This document shows positions 40,875-50,977 of a stretch of DNA of 64,000 bases, in pieces (positions within the stretch are counted from its first letter, which is position 1; every line of letters starts with the position of its first letter). A program made the position numbers and the translations under genes. The notes below the pieces were generated by a model that was not told the DNA's origin, searched no databases, and worked only from the letters and a program-made list of their open reading frames with translations. Source of the DNA: Pseudomonadota bacterium (lineage in GTDB: Bacteria; Pseudomonadota; Alphaproteobacteria; Rhodospirillales; Magnetospirillaceae); assembly GCA_021793155.1 (NCBI GenBank), contig JAJYTF010000002.1:188392-252391 (forward strand), given 5' to 3'.

Positions 40875-43800
40875 TCATGCAGCCCCAAAGCCACCACCGC
40901 CGGGGGTTTCGATCACCATGACGTCCCCTTCCGCCATGTCCACCCGGGCGGTAGAGGGCAATTCCTCCACCCGGCCGTCGGCCCGTTCCACACGGTTGCG
41001 TCCCGCACGGCCGTCTTCGCCGCCGGCAAGACCGAACGGAGCGACGCGTCGGCGATTTGACAGGATGGCCGCGGTCATCGGCCGGCGGAAGCGCAGCCGG
41101 CGGACTACCCCATCCCCGCCGCGATGCCGCCCGGCCCCGCCCGAGCCATGTCGAATGCAAAATCCTTCGACCAGCACTGGGAAACGCCATTCCAGAACCT
41201 CAGGGTCGGTCAGGCGGCTATTGGTCATATGGGTGTGGACTGCCGAGGCGCCGTCGAAATCGGGGCCGGCGCCGGCACCTCCGCAAATGGTCTCGTAATA
41301 CTGATGGCGATCATCGCCAAAGGTCAGATTGTTCATCGTCCCCTGAGAGGCCGCCATGACACCCAGTGCCCCGTACAGGCAATCGACGATGGCCTGCGAG
41401 GTCTCCACATTGCCGGCCACCACCGCCGCCGGAAAGCGCGGATTGAGCATGGACCCTTCGGGAAACACCAGGTCCAGCGGCTTCAGGCAACCTTCGTTGA
41501 GCGGAATGGGCTCGTCCACCAGAGTGCGGAACACGTAGAGGACCGCCGCCTTGCCCACCGCCAGCGGAGCGTTGGTGTTGCCCGGGCGTTGTACCGAGGT
41601 TCCGGTGAAATCGACGCGGGCGCGGCGCCGTTCGCGGTCCACGGCAATGACAACGCGGATGACCGCCCCGTCATCCATTTCGACCTCGAAACGGCCGTCG
41701 CCCAGGCTGGCGATCGCCCGCCTTACGCATTCCTCCGCGTTGTCCTGGACGTGACGCATATAGGCCGATACCGTTGTCGCCCCGTAACGACCTAACAACT
41801 GTCGCAGTTCGGCGACGCCTTTCTGGTTGGCGGCCAACTGCGCCTGAAGGTCGGCCAGGTTCTGACGCAGGTTGCGCACCGGCCACCGCCCGCCGGCCAG
41901 CAGGGCGGAGATTTCCGTTTCGCGGAACTTGCCGCCATCCACCAGCATAAGATTGTCGAGCAACACTCCTTCTTCCTCGACATGACTGCTGTCGGGGGGC
42001 ATGGACCCGGGCGTCGTACCGCCGATATCGGCGTGGTGGCCGCGCGAGGCGACGAAGAACATCACCTTGCCGTCGTCAAAGACCGGCGTCACCACGGTCA
42101 CGTCGGGAAGATGGGTGCCGCCGTTGTAGGGGGCGTTGAGGACGAACGAGTCGCCCGCCTTCATCCGCGTCCCATGGGCGCGGATGACCGAGCGCACGCT
42201 CTCCCCCATGCTGCCCAGATGCACCGGGACATGGGGCGCATTGGCGATCAGCCCGCCCTCGCTGTCGAACAGTGCGCAGGAAAAATCCAGACGCTCCTTG
42301 ATGTTCACCGAATGAGCGGTGTTGGCCAGCACGGCGCCCATCTGTTCGGCGATCGACATGAACAGGTTGTTGAACACCTCGAGCATGACCGGATCGACGG
42401 TCGTGCCGATCGCCACCCGCCGCGGACGCGGCGCGATGCGGCTCAGAATCAAATGACCTTTGGCATTGAGCTCGCCCCGCCAACCATCTTCCACCACGGT
42501 GGTCGCGGTTGGCGCGACGATGATCGCCGGGCCGTCGACGGCATCCCCTGGGTTCAATGCCTCGCGATCGAAGACCAGGGCCGCATGGGTTGCGCCACGG
42601 CTGAACATCTCGACCCGCTCCAAAGGCTGGAGCGGTCCGCCCCGTCGTCTGCCGATCAGCGGATCGTCGGCGGACGCTCCGCCGCCGGCCAGTTCGACCA
42701 GCACCGCCTCGACCACCAGGCCGCGGCCCTCCATGACGAAGCCGTAGTGCCGGCGGTGGGCGGCGGCAAACGCCGCCTCGACGGCGGTACGGTCGGCCAG
42801 CTCGACCGCCAGGGCCGTATCCGAACCTTCGTAGCGCAGGTGCAGCTTGACCTCGCAGCGGCATTCGGCCGCCGACACCCCCTGATCGACCAGTTCGGAA
42901 CGCCCCTGCGCCCCCAGCCGGGCGGCCGTTTCGGCCAGCAACGGCATCACGGCGTCGTCCAAGGGCAGTTCCACCGCCTGCTGACGCATCACTCGCTGGT
43001 CGGCCAGTCCCATGCCGTAGGCCGACAGCACTCCCGCCAGGGGATGAATAAATACCTGGTTCATGCCTAGGGCATCGGCCACCAGGCAGGCATGCTGGCC
43101 GCCGGCGCCGCCAAAGCAGCACAGCACATAGCGGGTGACGTCGTAGCCACGTTGCACGGACACATGCTTGATGGCGTTGGCCATGTTTTCGACGGCGATG
43201 GTGAGGAACCCGTCCGCCACCTGCCGGGCATCCCGGCCGTCACCAATGGCAGCGGCCAGCGCCTCGAAGCCGCGGCGTGCGGCCCCGGCATCGAGCGGAA
43301 GATCGGCTTCGGGTCCGAAAACCCGAGGGAAGAACCGAGGCGGGATCTTGCCCAGCACGATGTTGCAGTCGGTCACGGTCAGCGGCCCGCCGCGCCGATA
43401 GCAGGCCGGGCCAGGATTGGCTCCGGCGGAATCCGGGCCAACGCGAAACCGCTGCCCGTCGTAATGGAGGATGGACCCGCCGCCAGCCGCCACGGTGTAG
43501 ACACGCATCATCGGCGCTCGCAGACGCACCCCGGCCACCATGGTCTCGAAGGCCCGCTCGTATTCTCCGTCATAGTGGCAGACGTCGGTCGAGGTTCCGC
43601 CCATGTCGAAGCCGATGATCCGCCCGAACCCGGCCATCGCCGCCGTCCGCACCGCGCCGACGACACCGCCGGCCGGCCCTGAAAGGATGGAATCCTTGCC
43701 GTGGAAGGCGGCAGCCTCGGCCAGCCCGCCGTTCGACTGCATGAACATCAGGCGGGTCACGCCCAGTCCGGCGGCCACCCGGTCCACGTAGCGGCGGAGC

Positions 43801-44450
43801 ACGGGCGAGACATAGGCGTCGACCACCGTGGTATCGCCCCGCGGCACCACCTTCATCAACGGACTGACCGCATGGCTTGCCGAGACCTGGGTAAACCCGA
43901 TGCGCCCGGCCAACTCGGCCACTGCCCGCTCATGGGCCGGGAAACGCCAGCCGTGCAGGAAGACGACGGCGACGGACCGCATGCCGTCGGCGAAAGCCTG
44001 CCGCAACTGCGCCGCCGCCGCTTCAAGGTCCAGTGGATGCAGGATTTCGCCATCGGCGGTGATTCGTTCCGGCACCTCGATGACCCGCGAATACAGCATT
44101 TCCGGCAAGCGGATGGCCCGGGCGAACAGGTCGGGGCGATTCTGCGTGCCGATCCGCAAAACGTCGGCGAAACCCGCAGTAACCACCAGGGCGGTCGGCT
44201 CGCCCGCGCGCTCGAGGAGGGCGTTGGTGGCCACCGTGGTGCCCATCTTAACCGCCTCAACGGCGCCCGGGGGAATGGGTTGGCCGGCCGCCAACCCGAG
44301 GAAGCGCCGGATGCCTTCAACCGCCGCGTCGGCATACCGCTCGGGCGCCTCCGACAGCAGCTTCGCCGTCGCCAGCCGCCCGTCGGGCCGCCGGGCCACG
44401 ACATCGGTGAAGGTTCCGCCACGGTCGATCCAGAATTGCCAGCCGGTCAT
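40875..44450 (-). CDS. Fused N-methylhydantoinase A/B or 5-oxoprolinase-type ATP-dependent amidohydrolase
   Basis: The 1191-residue protein fuses a HyuA-type ATPase half (residues 1 to about 680; [30 protein letters not shown], the Asp-rich [37 protein letters not shown]-type segment) to a HyuB-type half (about 690-1191). The second half has [48 protein letters not shown] and the glycine-rich C-terminal [12 protein letters not shown]. Such fusions open lactam or hydantoin rings with ATP (5-oxoproline, N-methylhydantoin) or act on related carbonyl compounds. Downstream is a tautomerase gene and upstream a TSUP transporter gene, suggesting uptake and breakdown of one compound. Confidence 0.92.
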   Translation of the reverse strand: MTGWQFWIDRGGTFTDVVARRPDGRLATAKLLSEAPERYADAAVEGIRRFLGLAAGQPIPPGAVEAVKMGTTVATNALLERAGEPTALVVTAGFADVLRIGTQNRPDLFARAIRLPEMLYSRVIEVPERITADGEILHPLDLEAAAAQLRQAFADGMRSVAVVFLHGWRFPAHERAVAELAGRIGFTQVSASHAVSPLMKVVPRGDTTVVDAYVSPVLRRYVDRVAAGLGVTRLMFMQSNGGLAEAAAFHGKDSILSGPAGGVVGAVRTAAMAGFGRIIGFDMGGTSTDVCHYDGEYERAFETMVAGVRLRAPMMRVYTVAAGGGSILHYDGQRFRVGPDSAGANPGPACYRRGGPLTVTDCNIVLGKIPPRFFPRVFGPEADLPLDAGAARRGFEALAAAIGDGRDARQVADGFLTIAVENMANAIKHVSVQRGYDVTRYVLCCFGGAGGQHACLVADALGMNQVFIHPLAGVLSAYGMGLADQRVMRQQAVELPLDDAVMPLLAETAARLGAQGRSELVDQGVSAAECRCEVKLHLRYEGSDTALAVELADRTAVEAAFAAAHRRHYGFVMEGRGLVVEAVLVELAGGGASADDPLIGRRRGGPLQPLERVEMFSRGATHAALVFDREALNPGDAVDGPAIIVAPTATTVVEDGWRGELNAKGHLILSRIAPRPRRVAIGTTVDPVMLEVFNNLFMSIAEQMGAVLANTAHSVNIKERLDFSCALFDSEGGLIANAPHVPVHLGSMGESVRSVIRAHGTRMKAGDSFVLNAPYNGGTHLPDVTVVTPVFDDGKVMFFVASRGHHADIGGTTPGSMPPDSSHVEEEGVLLDNLMLVDGGKFRETEISALLAGGRWPVRNLRQNLADLQAQLAANQKGVAELRQLLGRYGATTVSAYMRHVQDNAEECVRRAIASLGDGRFEVEMDDGAVIRVVIAVDRERRRARVDFTGTSVQRPGNTNAPLAVGKAAVLYVFRTLVDEPIPLNEGCLKPLDLVFPEGSMLNPRFPAAVVAGNVETSQAIVDCLYGALGVMAASQGTMNNLTFGDDRHQYYETICGGAGAGPDFDGASAVHTHMTNSRLTDPEVLEWRFPVLVEGFCIRHGSGGAGRHRGGDGVVRRLRFRRPMTAAILSNRRRVAPFGLAGGEDGRAGRNRVERADGRVEELPSTARVDMAEGDVMVIETPGGGGFGAA

Positions 44451-44498
44451 GCCGGGTCGCGCTCCAAAGCGTTTGTCGGGAAATGACTGCCCTGTTCC

Positions 44499-45317
44499 CT
44501 AACGGGCCAAAATTGCCCCGGCAGCCCGGCTCAGCCAGTCGCCTTCGTCACCCGCCAGCATACGAACGGTGATGGCTAAAGACATCACCACCAGCAGCGG
44601 CCGCACCAGCCCCGCCCCGCGGCGAATGACCAGCCGGGACCCAACCCGCGCCCCGATGAACTGCCCCGCCGCCATCACCAAGCCCACCACCCAGACGATC
44701 TTGCCGCCCACGAGAAACGACAGCAGTGCGGCCATATTGCTGGTCAGATTGAGAAGTTTGGTGTGAGCGGTGGCCTTGCGCAAGTTGAACCCCGCCAGGG
44801 CGACCAGCACCACGGCGAAGAAGGATCCGGTGCCGGGACCGAAGAAACCGTCATAGAAACCGATCGCCGGCGCAAAGGTCAGGGCAAAGACAGTCGGCGA
44901 AATGCGCTGCCGGCTGTCGGCTTCCCCGATCTTCGGGCTCAGCAGGAAATAGCCGGCAATGCCGATCAAGAGGAGCGGCAGCGCGTTCTTGAGGAACCCC
45001 GGATCGAGCATCTGCACGGCTGCCGTTCCGGCGCTTGCGCCGCAAAAGGTGGTGACGATGGCCGGCAGGATTTGGCGCGGGTCGGCTTCGCCGGCACGAA
45101 TGAAATGCAGGCTGGCCGAAAAGGTGCCAAAACAGCCCTGCATCTTGTTTGTGGCCAATGTCTGCGCAGGGGTCAGACCGGCCGATAACAGGGCAGGCAC
45201 GCACAGCAGCCCACCGCCACCGGCAATGGCGTCGATGCAGCCGGCGACGATGGCCACGCCGAACAAGGCGGCCAGGCTGAGCGGGGAAAGATCACCCCAC
45301 TGGCCGAACAACACCAC
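44499..45317 (-). CDS. TSUP (TauE/SafE) family membrane transporter
   Basis: The 272-residue protein has about eight hydrophobic helices and two family repeats. The signatures are GVAIVAGCIDAIAGGGGLLCVPALLSAGLTPAQTLATNKMQGCFGT, then YDGFFGPGTGSFFAVVLVALAGFNLRKATAHTKLLNLTSNMAAL. TSUP members export or import small anions such as sulfite, sulfoacetate or organosulfonates. The gene ends 48 bp before the fused hydantoinase gene, so it could move that enzyme's substrate or product. Specificity is not readable. Confidence 0.9.
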   Translation of the reverse strand: MVLFGQWGDLSPLSLAALFGVAIVAGCIDAIAGGGGLLCVPALLSAGLTPAQTLATNKMQGCFGTFSASLHFIRAGEADPRQILPAIVTTFCGASAGTAAVQMLDPGFLKNALPLLLIGIAGYFLLSPKIGEADSRQRISPTVFALTFAPAIGFYDGFFGPGTGSFFAVVLVALAGFNLRKATAHTKLLNLTSNMAALLSFLVGGKIVWVVGLVMAAGQFIGARVGSRLVIRRGAGLVRPLLVVMSLAITVRMLAGDEGDWLSRAAGAILAR

Positions 45318-45572
45318 GATCTTCCTGCATCACCGGCATCCGCAGCCACACGTCCACCATTCCTCCGACCCTTCGCTCCGCGACAGAATATCATATTCAT
45401 GGGAATGGTTGTTTCCTGGCAATCCGGTGCTCCCGGCGGTCGAGTCCCACCGAGTGGCGTAAGCAGCATCTGCGGGGCAATGACGGTACTTAAGTGAACG
45501 GCATTGGACGTAGCCCGAATTTCACGCCCCCTCGCCGCCACGGTCCCGGCCGGGCCGCGGATCTCCGGCCGA

Positions 45573-47255
45573 TCAGGCGACCTGCACGGCATGCAGGAAG
45601 GTGCCGACCGAATCTTTCAGCTCCGTGGTCTCCTTGGCCAGGGAATGGGCCGAACTGAGGACCTGGCGGGCGGCATTGCCGGTCTCCGCCGCCGATGCCG
45701 TCAAGCCGTCGAGGCTGCCTGACACCCGCTGCGTACCGCTTGCCGCCTGCTGGACATTGCGGGCGATTTCAGCGGTCGCGGCCGATTGTTGCTCGACCGC
45801 CGAAGCGATCGCCGAAGCAATCTGGTTGATCTCTTCGATCCGCGAAACGATGGCGCCGATGGCCGTCACCGCCATCTGCGACGAGTTTTGCACGGCAGTG
45901 ATCTGGGCGGTAATCTCCTCGGTCGCCCGGGCGGTCTGGTTGGCCAGATTTTTCACCTCGCCGGCGACCACGGCAAAGCCTTTGCCGGCTTCGCCCGCCC
46001 GCGCCGCTTCGATGGTGGCGTTGAGCGCCAGCAGGTTGGTCTGGCTGGCGATGTCGTTGATCAGTCCGACCACGTCGCCGATGCGCGCGGAATTCTCGGC
46101 CAAGCCCCGCACCATTTCGTCGGTTTGGTTCGCTTCTTCGGCTGCGGTACGCGACACCCTGTTGGACTGGTCGACCTGACGGCCGATTTCCTCGATGGAC
46201 GAGGCCAACTGCTCGGCGGCCGTGGCAACGGTCTGGACGCTGGAGGCCGCCTCCCCCGTCGCCGCCGCCACCGTGTTTGCCCGATCGGCGGTCTGTTCCG
46301 AATTGGTCGACATCGCTTCGGCGGTCCCTTCCAGCTCAGTCAGTGCCCCGGCTACCACCTCCAGCATGTCCGACACCCGCCGGTCGAAATCCTTGGTCAA
46401 CGTCTCGATCTGCCGCGCCCTGGCCTCCCGTGCCGCCCGTGCGGTGTCCTGTTCGGCCGCCAGCTGATCGGCCCGCTGCATGCTTTCCTTGAACACCAGG
46501 ACCGCCTTGGCCATGGTGCCCACCTCGTCGCGCCGGCCAGCCCCCTCGATCTCCACCGCGTAGTCCCGGTTCGCCAGCCGTTGCATGACGCCGGTCAGGG
46601 CGACGATCGGCCGCGACACGCCGGTGTTGGTGAGAAAGACCGCCAGCGCGATAACCACCACCAGGCCGGTTCCGACAGCGCCAAAAGTGAAGGCGATGGT
46701 CGACCGGGTGGCAGCGGTGTCAACCTTCACGCCGTGCTCCAGATCGTCGATACCATCATCGGTCAAGTCCCGCATCTGAGTGCGCAGCTTGGTCATCGGA
46801 GGGTCGAAGCGTTCATGCATCAGGCGCATCGCGGTTGCGTCGTCACCCTGCTGCGCCGCGCTGCCGATATCCTTGGTCAAGGTCATCAACGCGTCGAAAT
46901 CGCGAAGGAAGGCGCTGATCTCCCCGGCCTTCCCGGGCAGGAGCCGTCCGGCGTCCTTGGCCATATCGTGGACGTCGCCATCGACGTCCTTCAAGGTACC
47001 GGCGATCTGGCGGGCCTTGGCTGGGTCGGGCTCGGCGATCATCGTGTAGAGCAGGCGATGCACGTCGCTGATCCGCTTGTTGCACAGGGAAAGGCTGATG
47101 GTGCCCCTGGCCTGATCGATCAGCGCGGTATAGTCGCGGTCGATCGAACGCATCTTGGCGGTAGCGAAAACCACGGCGGCAGCGGAAAGCGCGCCAAGCA
47201 ACCCAATCAGAATCAGGACCTTGATTAAGATCTTCAAATTTGCGAACAGAGTCAT
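45573..47255 (-). CDS. Methyl-accepting chemotaxis protein with four-helix-bundle sensor
   Basis: The 560-residue receptor has a first membrane helix (about residues 8-28), a periplasmic four-helix-bundle sensor (30-190), a second helix ([21 protein letters not shown]) and a HAMP domain ([24 protein letters not shown]). A full signalling domain follows, with tip [44 protein letters not shown]. The ATG at 47255 follows a GGGGGC stretch and drops 16 residues of the longer frame. No chemotaxis genes flank it, so it is an orphan receptor feeding a distant Che array. Upstream 47256-47487 is AT-rich and holds its promoter. Confidence 0.94.
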   Translation of the reverse strand: MTLFANLKILIKVLILIGLLGALSAAAVVFATAKMRSIDRDYTALIDQARGTISLSLCNKRISDVHRLLYTMIAEPDPAKARQIAGTLKDVDGDVHDMAKDAGRLLPGKAGEISAFLRDFDALMTLTKDIGSAAQQGDDATAMRLMHERFDPPMTKLRTQMRDLTDDGIDDLEHGVKVDTAATRSTIAFTFGAVGTGLVVVIALAVFLTNTGVSRPIVALTGVMQRLANRDYAVEIEGAGRRDEVGTMAKAVLVFKESMQRADQLAAEQDTARAAREARARQIETLTKDFDRRVSDMLEVVAGALTELEGTAEAMSTNSEQTADRANTVAAATGEAASSVQTVATAAEQLASSIEEIGRQVDQSNRVSRTAAEEANQTDEMVRGLAENSARIGDVVGLINDIASQTNLLALNATIEAARAGEAGKGFAVVAGEVKNLANQTARATEEITAQITAVQNSSQMAVTAIGAIVSRIEEINQIASAIASAVEQQSAATAEIARNVQQAASGTQRVSGSLDGLTASAAETGNAARQVLSSAHSLAKETTELKDSVGTFLHAVQVA

Positions 47256-47487
47256 GATTGTGCCCCCAAGAAAATCCCCACGATTGTTCTTGAAATTATT
47301 CAAATTCGGGCATTTGACTAAATCATATCACGATTACAACGGGGGAGATATATAACCTTAAAAGAAATCAGGTTTTCAAAGACCACATGGCCTGCGCAGC
47401 TTTGACCGCCCCTCCCATGCTGCCTGGCGGCCGATCTTTCCTTGCTCCGCCACTTGCCACGACCTCGCGGGCGTTGTAGGCAAGCGC

Positions 47488-48231
47488 ATGATCTGGGGAA
47501 AACTCATCGGCGTGATGCTCGGCTTCGTGCTGGGCCATGGACTGCTCGGCGCCATCGTCGGGCTGATCGTCGGACATTGGTTCGATACCCATGTGTTCGG
47601 TCACGGCAAGCGCCAGCTGGCGGCCAGCCCGGGCAATCGCAATACCGAACGGCAGCGGATCTTCTCCACCGCCGTGGTCAATCTGGCGGCGAAACTGGCC
47701 AAGGTTGACGGGGCGGTGACGCGCGAGGAAGTGGACGCATTCAAGGCGCAGTTCAGCATTCCGCCGACGCAGATGGCGGCCATCGCCGCGATGTACGACG
47801 AAGCCAAGCGTGATCCCTCGGGCTATGAAATCCATGCCCGCCGTCTTGCCGAGGAATTCGCCGGCGAGACGACGTTGCTGAGCGAAGTCCTGGAGGCGCT
47901 GCATCGCATCGCCCTCGCCGATGGGGCAATGCACCCGGCGGAACGACGGTTCCTGGAGACGGTGGCGTCCATCTTCGGCATCCTCGGCCGGCACTTCGCC
48001 GAGCAGGCGACCGACCTGCCGGACCGGGACCCCTATGCGGTGCTGGGGGTAGCGCGGGCGGCCACGATGAACGAGATAAAAGCGACCTGGCGCCGCCTGA
48101 CCCGCGAGCATCACCCCGACACCCTGATGGCAAAAGGCATGCCCCCCGAATACATCGAATTGGCCACCAAGAAGATGGCCGCCATCAATGCCGCCTATGA
48201 CAGCATTCGCGCCGAGCGAGGAGAGGCCTGA
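47488..48231 (+). CDS. djlA: DjlA-like TerB/J-domain co-chaperone
   Basis: The 247-residue protein has a glycine-rich N-terminal membrane hairpin (LIGVMLGFVLGHGLLGAIVGLIVGHWF), a TerB-type helical domain (about 55-170; AAKLAKVDGAVTREEVDAFK and the HRIALADGAMHPAERRFLETVA repeat) and a C-terminal J domain with the HPD motif in LTREHHPDTLMAKG. This is the DjlA architecture. It should stimulate DnaK ATPase at the inner membrane. The stop codon overlaps the start of the ABC-F gene by one base, beginning a three-gene operon. Confidence 0.92.
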   Translation: MIWGKLIGVMLGFVLGHGLLGAIVGLIVGHWFDTHVFGHGKRQLAASPGNRNTERQRIFSTAVVNLAAKLAKVDGAVTREEVDAFKAQFSIPPTQMAAIAAMYDEAKRDPSGYEIHARRLAEEFAGETTLLSEVLEALHRIALADGAMHPAERRFLETVASIFGILGRHFAEQATDLPDRDPYAVLGVARAATMNEIKATWRRLTREHHPDTLMAKGMPPEYIELATKKMAAINAAYDSIRAERGEA

Positions 48232-50036
48232 TGGCCCCACCCCCGTTGCTGGCGTTGCGCGACGGCTTCGTCACCTTCGGCGGCCGGCCGCTGTTCACCG
48301 GCGTCACCATGCAGGTCGGGCGCGGCGAGAAATGCTGCCTGGTCGGTCGCAACGGCAGCGGCAAATCGACGCTCCTGAGAGTGCTGGCGGACGAAGTGCA
48401 TCTCGATTCCGGCGAGCGGTTCGTCCAACCGGGGATCCGCTTGTCCTATTTGGCGCAGGATCCGCTCATCGATGCTCCGACCTTGGCCGACTGGGTGGCG
48501 ACCGGCCTGCCCGAAGCGGAGCGCGACCAGCGCTACCGGGTGGAGGCCATGCTGGCGGCGCTCAAGGTGGACGGAGGCCGGACACCGGGCCAACTGTCGG
48601 GTGGCGAAGGCCGCCGCGCCGCCCTGGCCCGCGCGCTGGTGGGCGAGCCCGACGCGCTGCTCCTCGACGAGCCGACCAACCATCTGGACCTGCCGGCAAT
48701 CCTTTGGCTGGAAGAGCAGCTCACTGCCTTCAAGGGAGCGCTGGTGATGATCAGCCATGACCGCGCCTTCCTGTCGGCCGTCTCGCGCCAGACCTTGTGG
48801 CTGGACCGTGGCACCGTGCGGCGCAACGAAGGCGGCTTCGCCACCTTCGAGACCTGGCAGGACGAGGTCTACGCCGCCGAGGAGGCTGAGCAGGAGCGCA
48901 TGGATAAGCGCTTGGCCGCCGAGACCCACTGGCTGCATCGCGGCGTCACCGCCCGGCGCAAACGCAACATGGGCCGGTTGCGCGCCCTGCAGTCCCTGCG
49001 CAAGGAGCGGGCCGAGCAAATCAAGGTCCAGGGCTCGGTCAAACTGGGCTTCGACAGCGGAGAGACGTCGGGCAAACTGGTGATCGAAGCCAAGGAGATC
49101 GGCAAGGCTTATGGCGATCGCGTCATCGTCAAGGCATTCTCCACCCGCATCATGCGTGGCGACCGGGTCGGCCTGATCGGCCCCAACGGCGCCGGGAAGA
49201 CGACTCTGCTGCGCCTGTTGACCGGCGATCTTGCCCCCGATTCCGGGACGGTGCGTCTGGGCACCAATTTGCAGGCCGCCTATTTCGACCAGCGCCGGGC
49301 GCAGCTCGCCCCTGAGACGACGGTGTGGAACACCCTGACCGACGGCGCCGGCGATACCGTCAACGTGCGCGGCACGCCGCGCCATGTCATGAGCTATCTG
49401 CGCGACTTCCTGTTCGAGGACCGCCAGGCCCAGTCGCCAGTCAAATCGCTATCGGGCGGCGAGCGCAACCGCCTTCTGCTGGCCAAGCTGCTGGCTAAGC
49501 CGTCGAACCTGATGATCCTGGACGAGCCGACCAACGACCTCGACATGGATACGCTCGACCTGCTCCAGGAAATGCTGGCCGACTACGACGGAACACTGCT
49601 GGTGGTCAGCCACGACCGCGACTTTGTCGACCGGCTGGTGACCAGCGTCATCGCCGTCGAAGGCGACGGCCGTATCGCCGAATTCGTCGGTGGCTACAGC
49701 GACTACATGCGCCAGCGGCCGGCCACGGCCGCCTCGCCGGCCACGCCCAGGCCACCGTCGGCGCCGCCGCGTGGCGAGCGGCCGAAGACGGCGGCCAAGC
49801 TGTCCTATAAGGACCAGCGCGAACTGGAGGACCTGCCGACGCGGATCGACCGCCTGCACCAGGACCTGGCGAGCCTCGAAACCGAACTGTCAGACCCTAC
49901 CCTTTACGCCAGATCCCCTGACCGCTTCGCCAAGGTCACCGCTCGTCTGGAAGAGGCCCGCCACGCCCTTCAGGCGGCCGAAGAGCGCTGGCTCGAGTTG
50001 GAGATGAAGCGCGAAGAGCTGGCGGGACGGGGATGA
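48231..50036 (+). CDS. uup: ABC-F ATPase (Uup-type)
   Basis: The 601-residue protein has two ABC domains without membrane segments. The first shows Walker A GRNGSGKST, signature LSGGEGRRAALARAL and Walker B LLLDEPTNHLD. The second shows GPNGAGKTT, LSGGERNRLLLAKLL and LMILDEPTNDLDMDTL. The linker is basic and helical, and the C-terminal 90 residues form a coiled coil (DLPTRIDRLHQDLASLETELSDPTLYARSPDRFAKVTARLEEA), typical of Uup. ABC-F proteins act on ribosomes, and Uup also affects transposon excision in E. coli. It overlaps both neighbours. Confidence 0.94.
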   Translation: MAPPPLLALRDGFVTFGGRPLFTGVTMQVGRGEKCCLVGRNGSGKSTLLRVLADEVHLDSGERFVQPGIRLSYLAQDPLIDAPTLADWVATGLPEAERDQRYRVEAMLAALKVDGGRTPGQLSGGEGRRAALARALVGEPDALLLDEPTNHLDLPAILWLEEQLTAFKGALVMISHDRAFLSAVSRQTLWLDRGTVRRNEGGFATFETWQDEVYAAEEAEQERMDKRLAAETHWLHRGVTARRKRNMGRLRALQSLRKERAEQIKVQGSVKLGFDSGETSGKLVIEAKEIGKAYGDRVIVKAFSTRIMRGDRVGLIGPNGAGKTTLLRLLTGDLAPDSGTVRLGTNLQAAYFDQRRAQLAPETTVWNTLTDGAGDTVNVRGTPRHVMSYLRDFLFEDRQAQSPVKSLSGGERNRLLLAKLLAKPSNLMILDEPTNDLDMDTLDLLQEMLADYDGTLLVVSHDRDFVDRLVTSVIAVEGDGRIAEFVGGYSDYMRQRPATAASPATPRPPSAPPRGERPKTAAKLSYKDQRELEDLPTRIDRLHQDLASLETELSDPTLYARSPDRFAKVTARLEEARHALQAAEERWLELEMKREELAGRG

Positions 50037-50890
50037 ACGCCAAGGATGCCGGCCTCGCCACCATCGTGGTGACGGTGTGGGGGATCAATTTCGTCGCCGC
50101 CAAGCTGGGCACCCGCGAACTGCCGCCGCTTCTCTTCACTGCCATCCGCTTCGCGTTCGTCGCCTTGGCCGTGATCCCCTTCTTCCCTCGCCCCAGGGGA
50201 CAACTGCGCCTGATCGGCTTGCTGTCGCTGGTGCTGGGCGTCGGGCATTTCGGCATTCTCTATGTCGGCATCAAGGGCCTCGACGCCGCCACGGCGGCCA
50301 TTGCCCTGCAACTTTGCATGCCGTTTTCCGCCCTCGTCGCCGCCGTCGCCTATGGCGAACGGCTGGGCCCGCGCGGATTATCAGGCATGGTCCTGGCCTT
50401 GGCCGGTGTGGTTCTTCTGGCGGGCGAACCGCACCGCCCCGATCTTTTGTCGCTGGGCCTGGTGGTGTTCGCCGCCCTCGCCTGGGCTCTGTCCAACCTG
50501 GTGGTAAAGCGCTTGGGCCCCATCCGCCCGCTGCTGCTGAACGGCTGGACCTGTCTGTTCGCCGTACCCCCGCTGTTGCTGTTGTCCGCCCTGGTCGAGC
50601 ATGGGCAGATTGACGCCCTGCGCAATGCCGGTTGGACCGCCTGGGGCGCCATGGCCTTTACCGTGGTGGCAGCGTCGCTGGTTGCCTACACCCTGTGGTA
50701 CCGGCTGATCGCCCGCCAACCGATCAACCGGGTGGTGCCCTTCACTCTGCTGAACCCGGTCATCGGTGTCGCCTCCGGAGTCCTTGCCCTGGGTGAGCCG
50801 CTGAGCTGGCAGAAGCTGGTCGGCGGTGCTTTGACTCTGGCCGGCGTCGCCGTAATCCAGTTGCGTGCGCCCGCGGAAGACCGTCGATGA
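50033..50890 (+). CDS. EamA/DMT-family transporter
   Basis: The 285-residue protein has ten predicted helices in two EamA repeats: KDAGLATIVVTVWGINFVAAKLGTRELPPLLFTAIRFAFVALAVIPFF and LLSLGLVVFAALAWALSNLVVKRLG. These carriers, such as RhtA and YdcZ types, export amino acids or other metabolites. The start overlaps the uup stop (ATGA). It is the last gene of the djlA-uup unit and ends 43 bp before a perfect hairpin shared with the convergent kinase gene. Substrate is unknown. Confidence 0.9.
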   Translation: MNAKDAGLATIVVTVWGINFVAAKLGTRELPPLLFTAIRFAFVALAVIPFFPRPRGQLRLIGLLSLVLGVGHFGILYVGIKGLDAATAAIALQLCMPFSALVAAVAYGERLGPRGLSGMVLALAGVVLLAGEPHRPDLLSLGLVVFAALAWALSNLVVKRLGPIRPLLLNGWTCLFAVPPLLLLSALVEHGQIDALRNAGWTAWGAMAFTVVAASLVAYTLWYRLIARQPINRVVPFTLLNPVIGVASGVLALGEPLSWQKLVGGALTLAGVAVIQLRAPAEDRR

Positions 50891-50933
50891 TTTGCCCCTC
50901 GGTGGGCGGGCCATCTGGCGAGGGACTAAGATG

Positions 50934-50977
50934 CATCTGGTTCTCTGACACATCTGAATGTGTCAGAGAACCAGATG
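50934..50977. terminator. Perfect 20-bp-stem bidirectional terminator
   Basis: Arms 50934-50953 (CATCTGGTTCTCTGACACAT) and 50958-50977 are fully complementary around a 4-nt loop CTGA. The stem lies between the convergent EamA and hybrid kinase genes and includes the last codons and stop of the latter. It lacks strong T runs, so it may act as an RNA-stabilising or Rho-assisted end as well. Confidence 0.75.
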
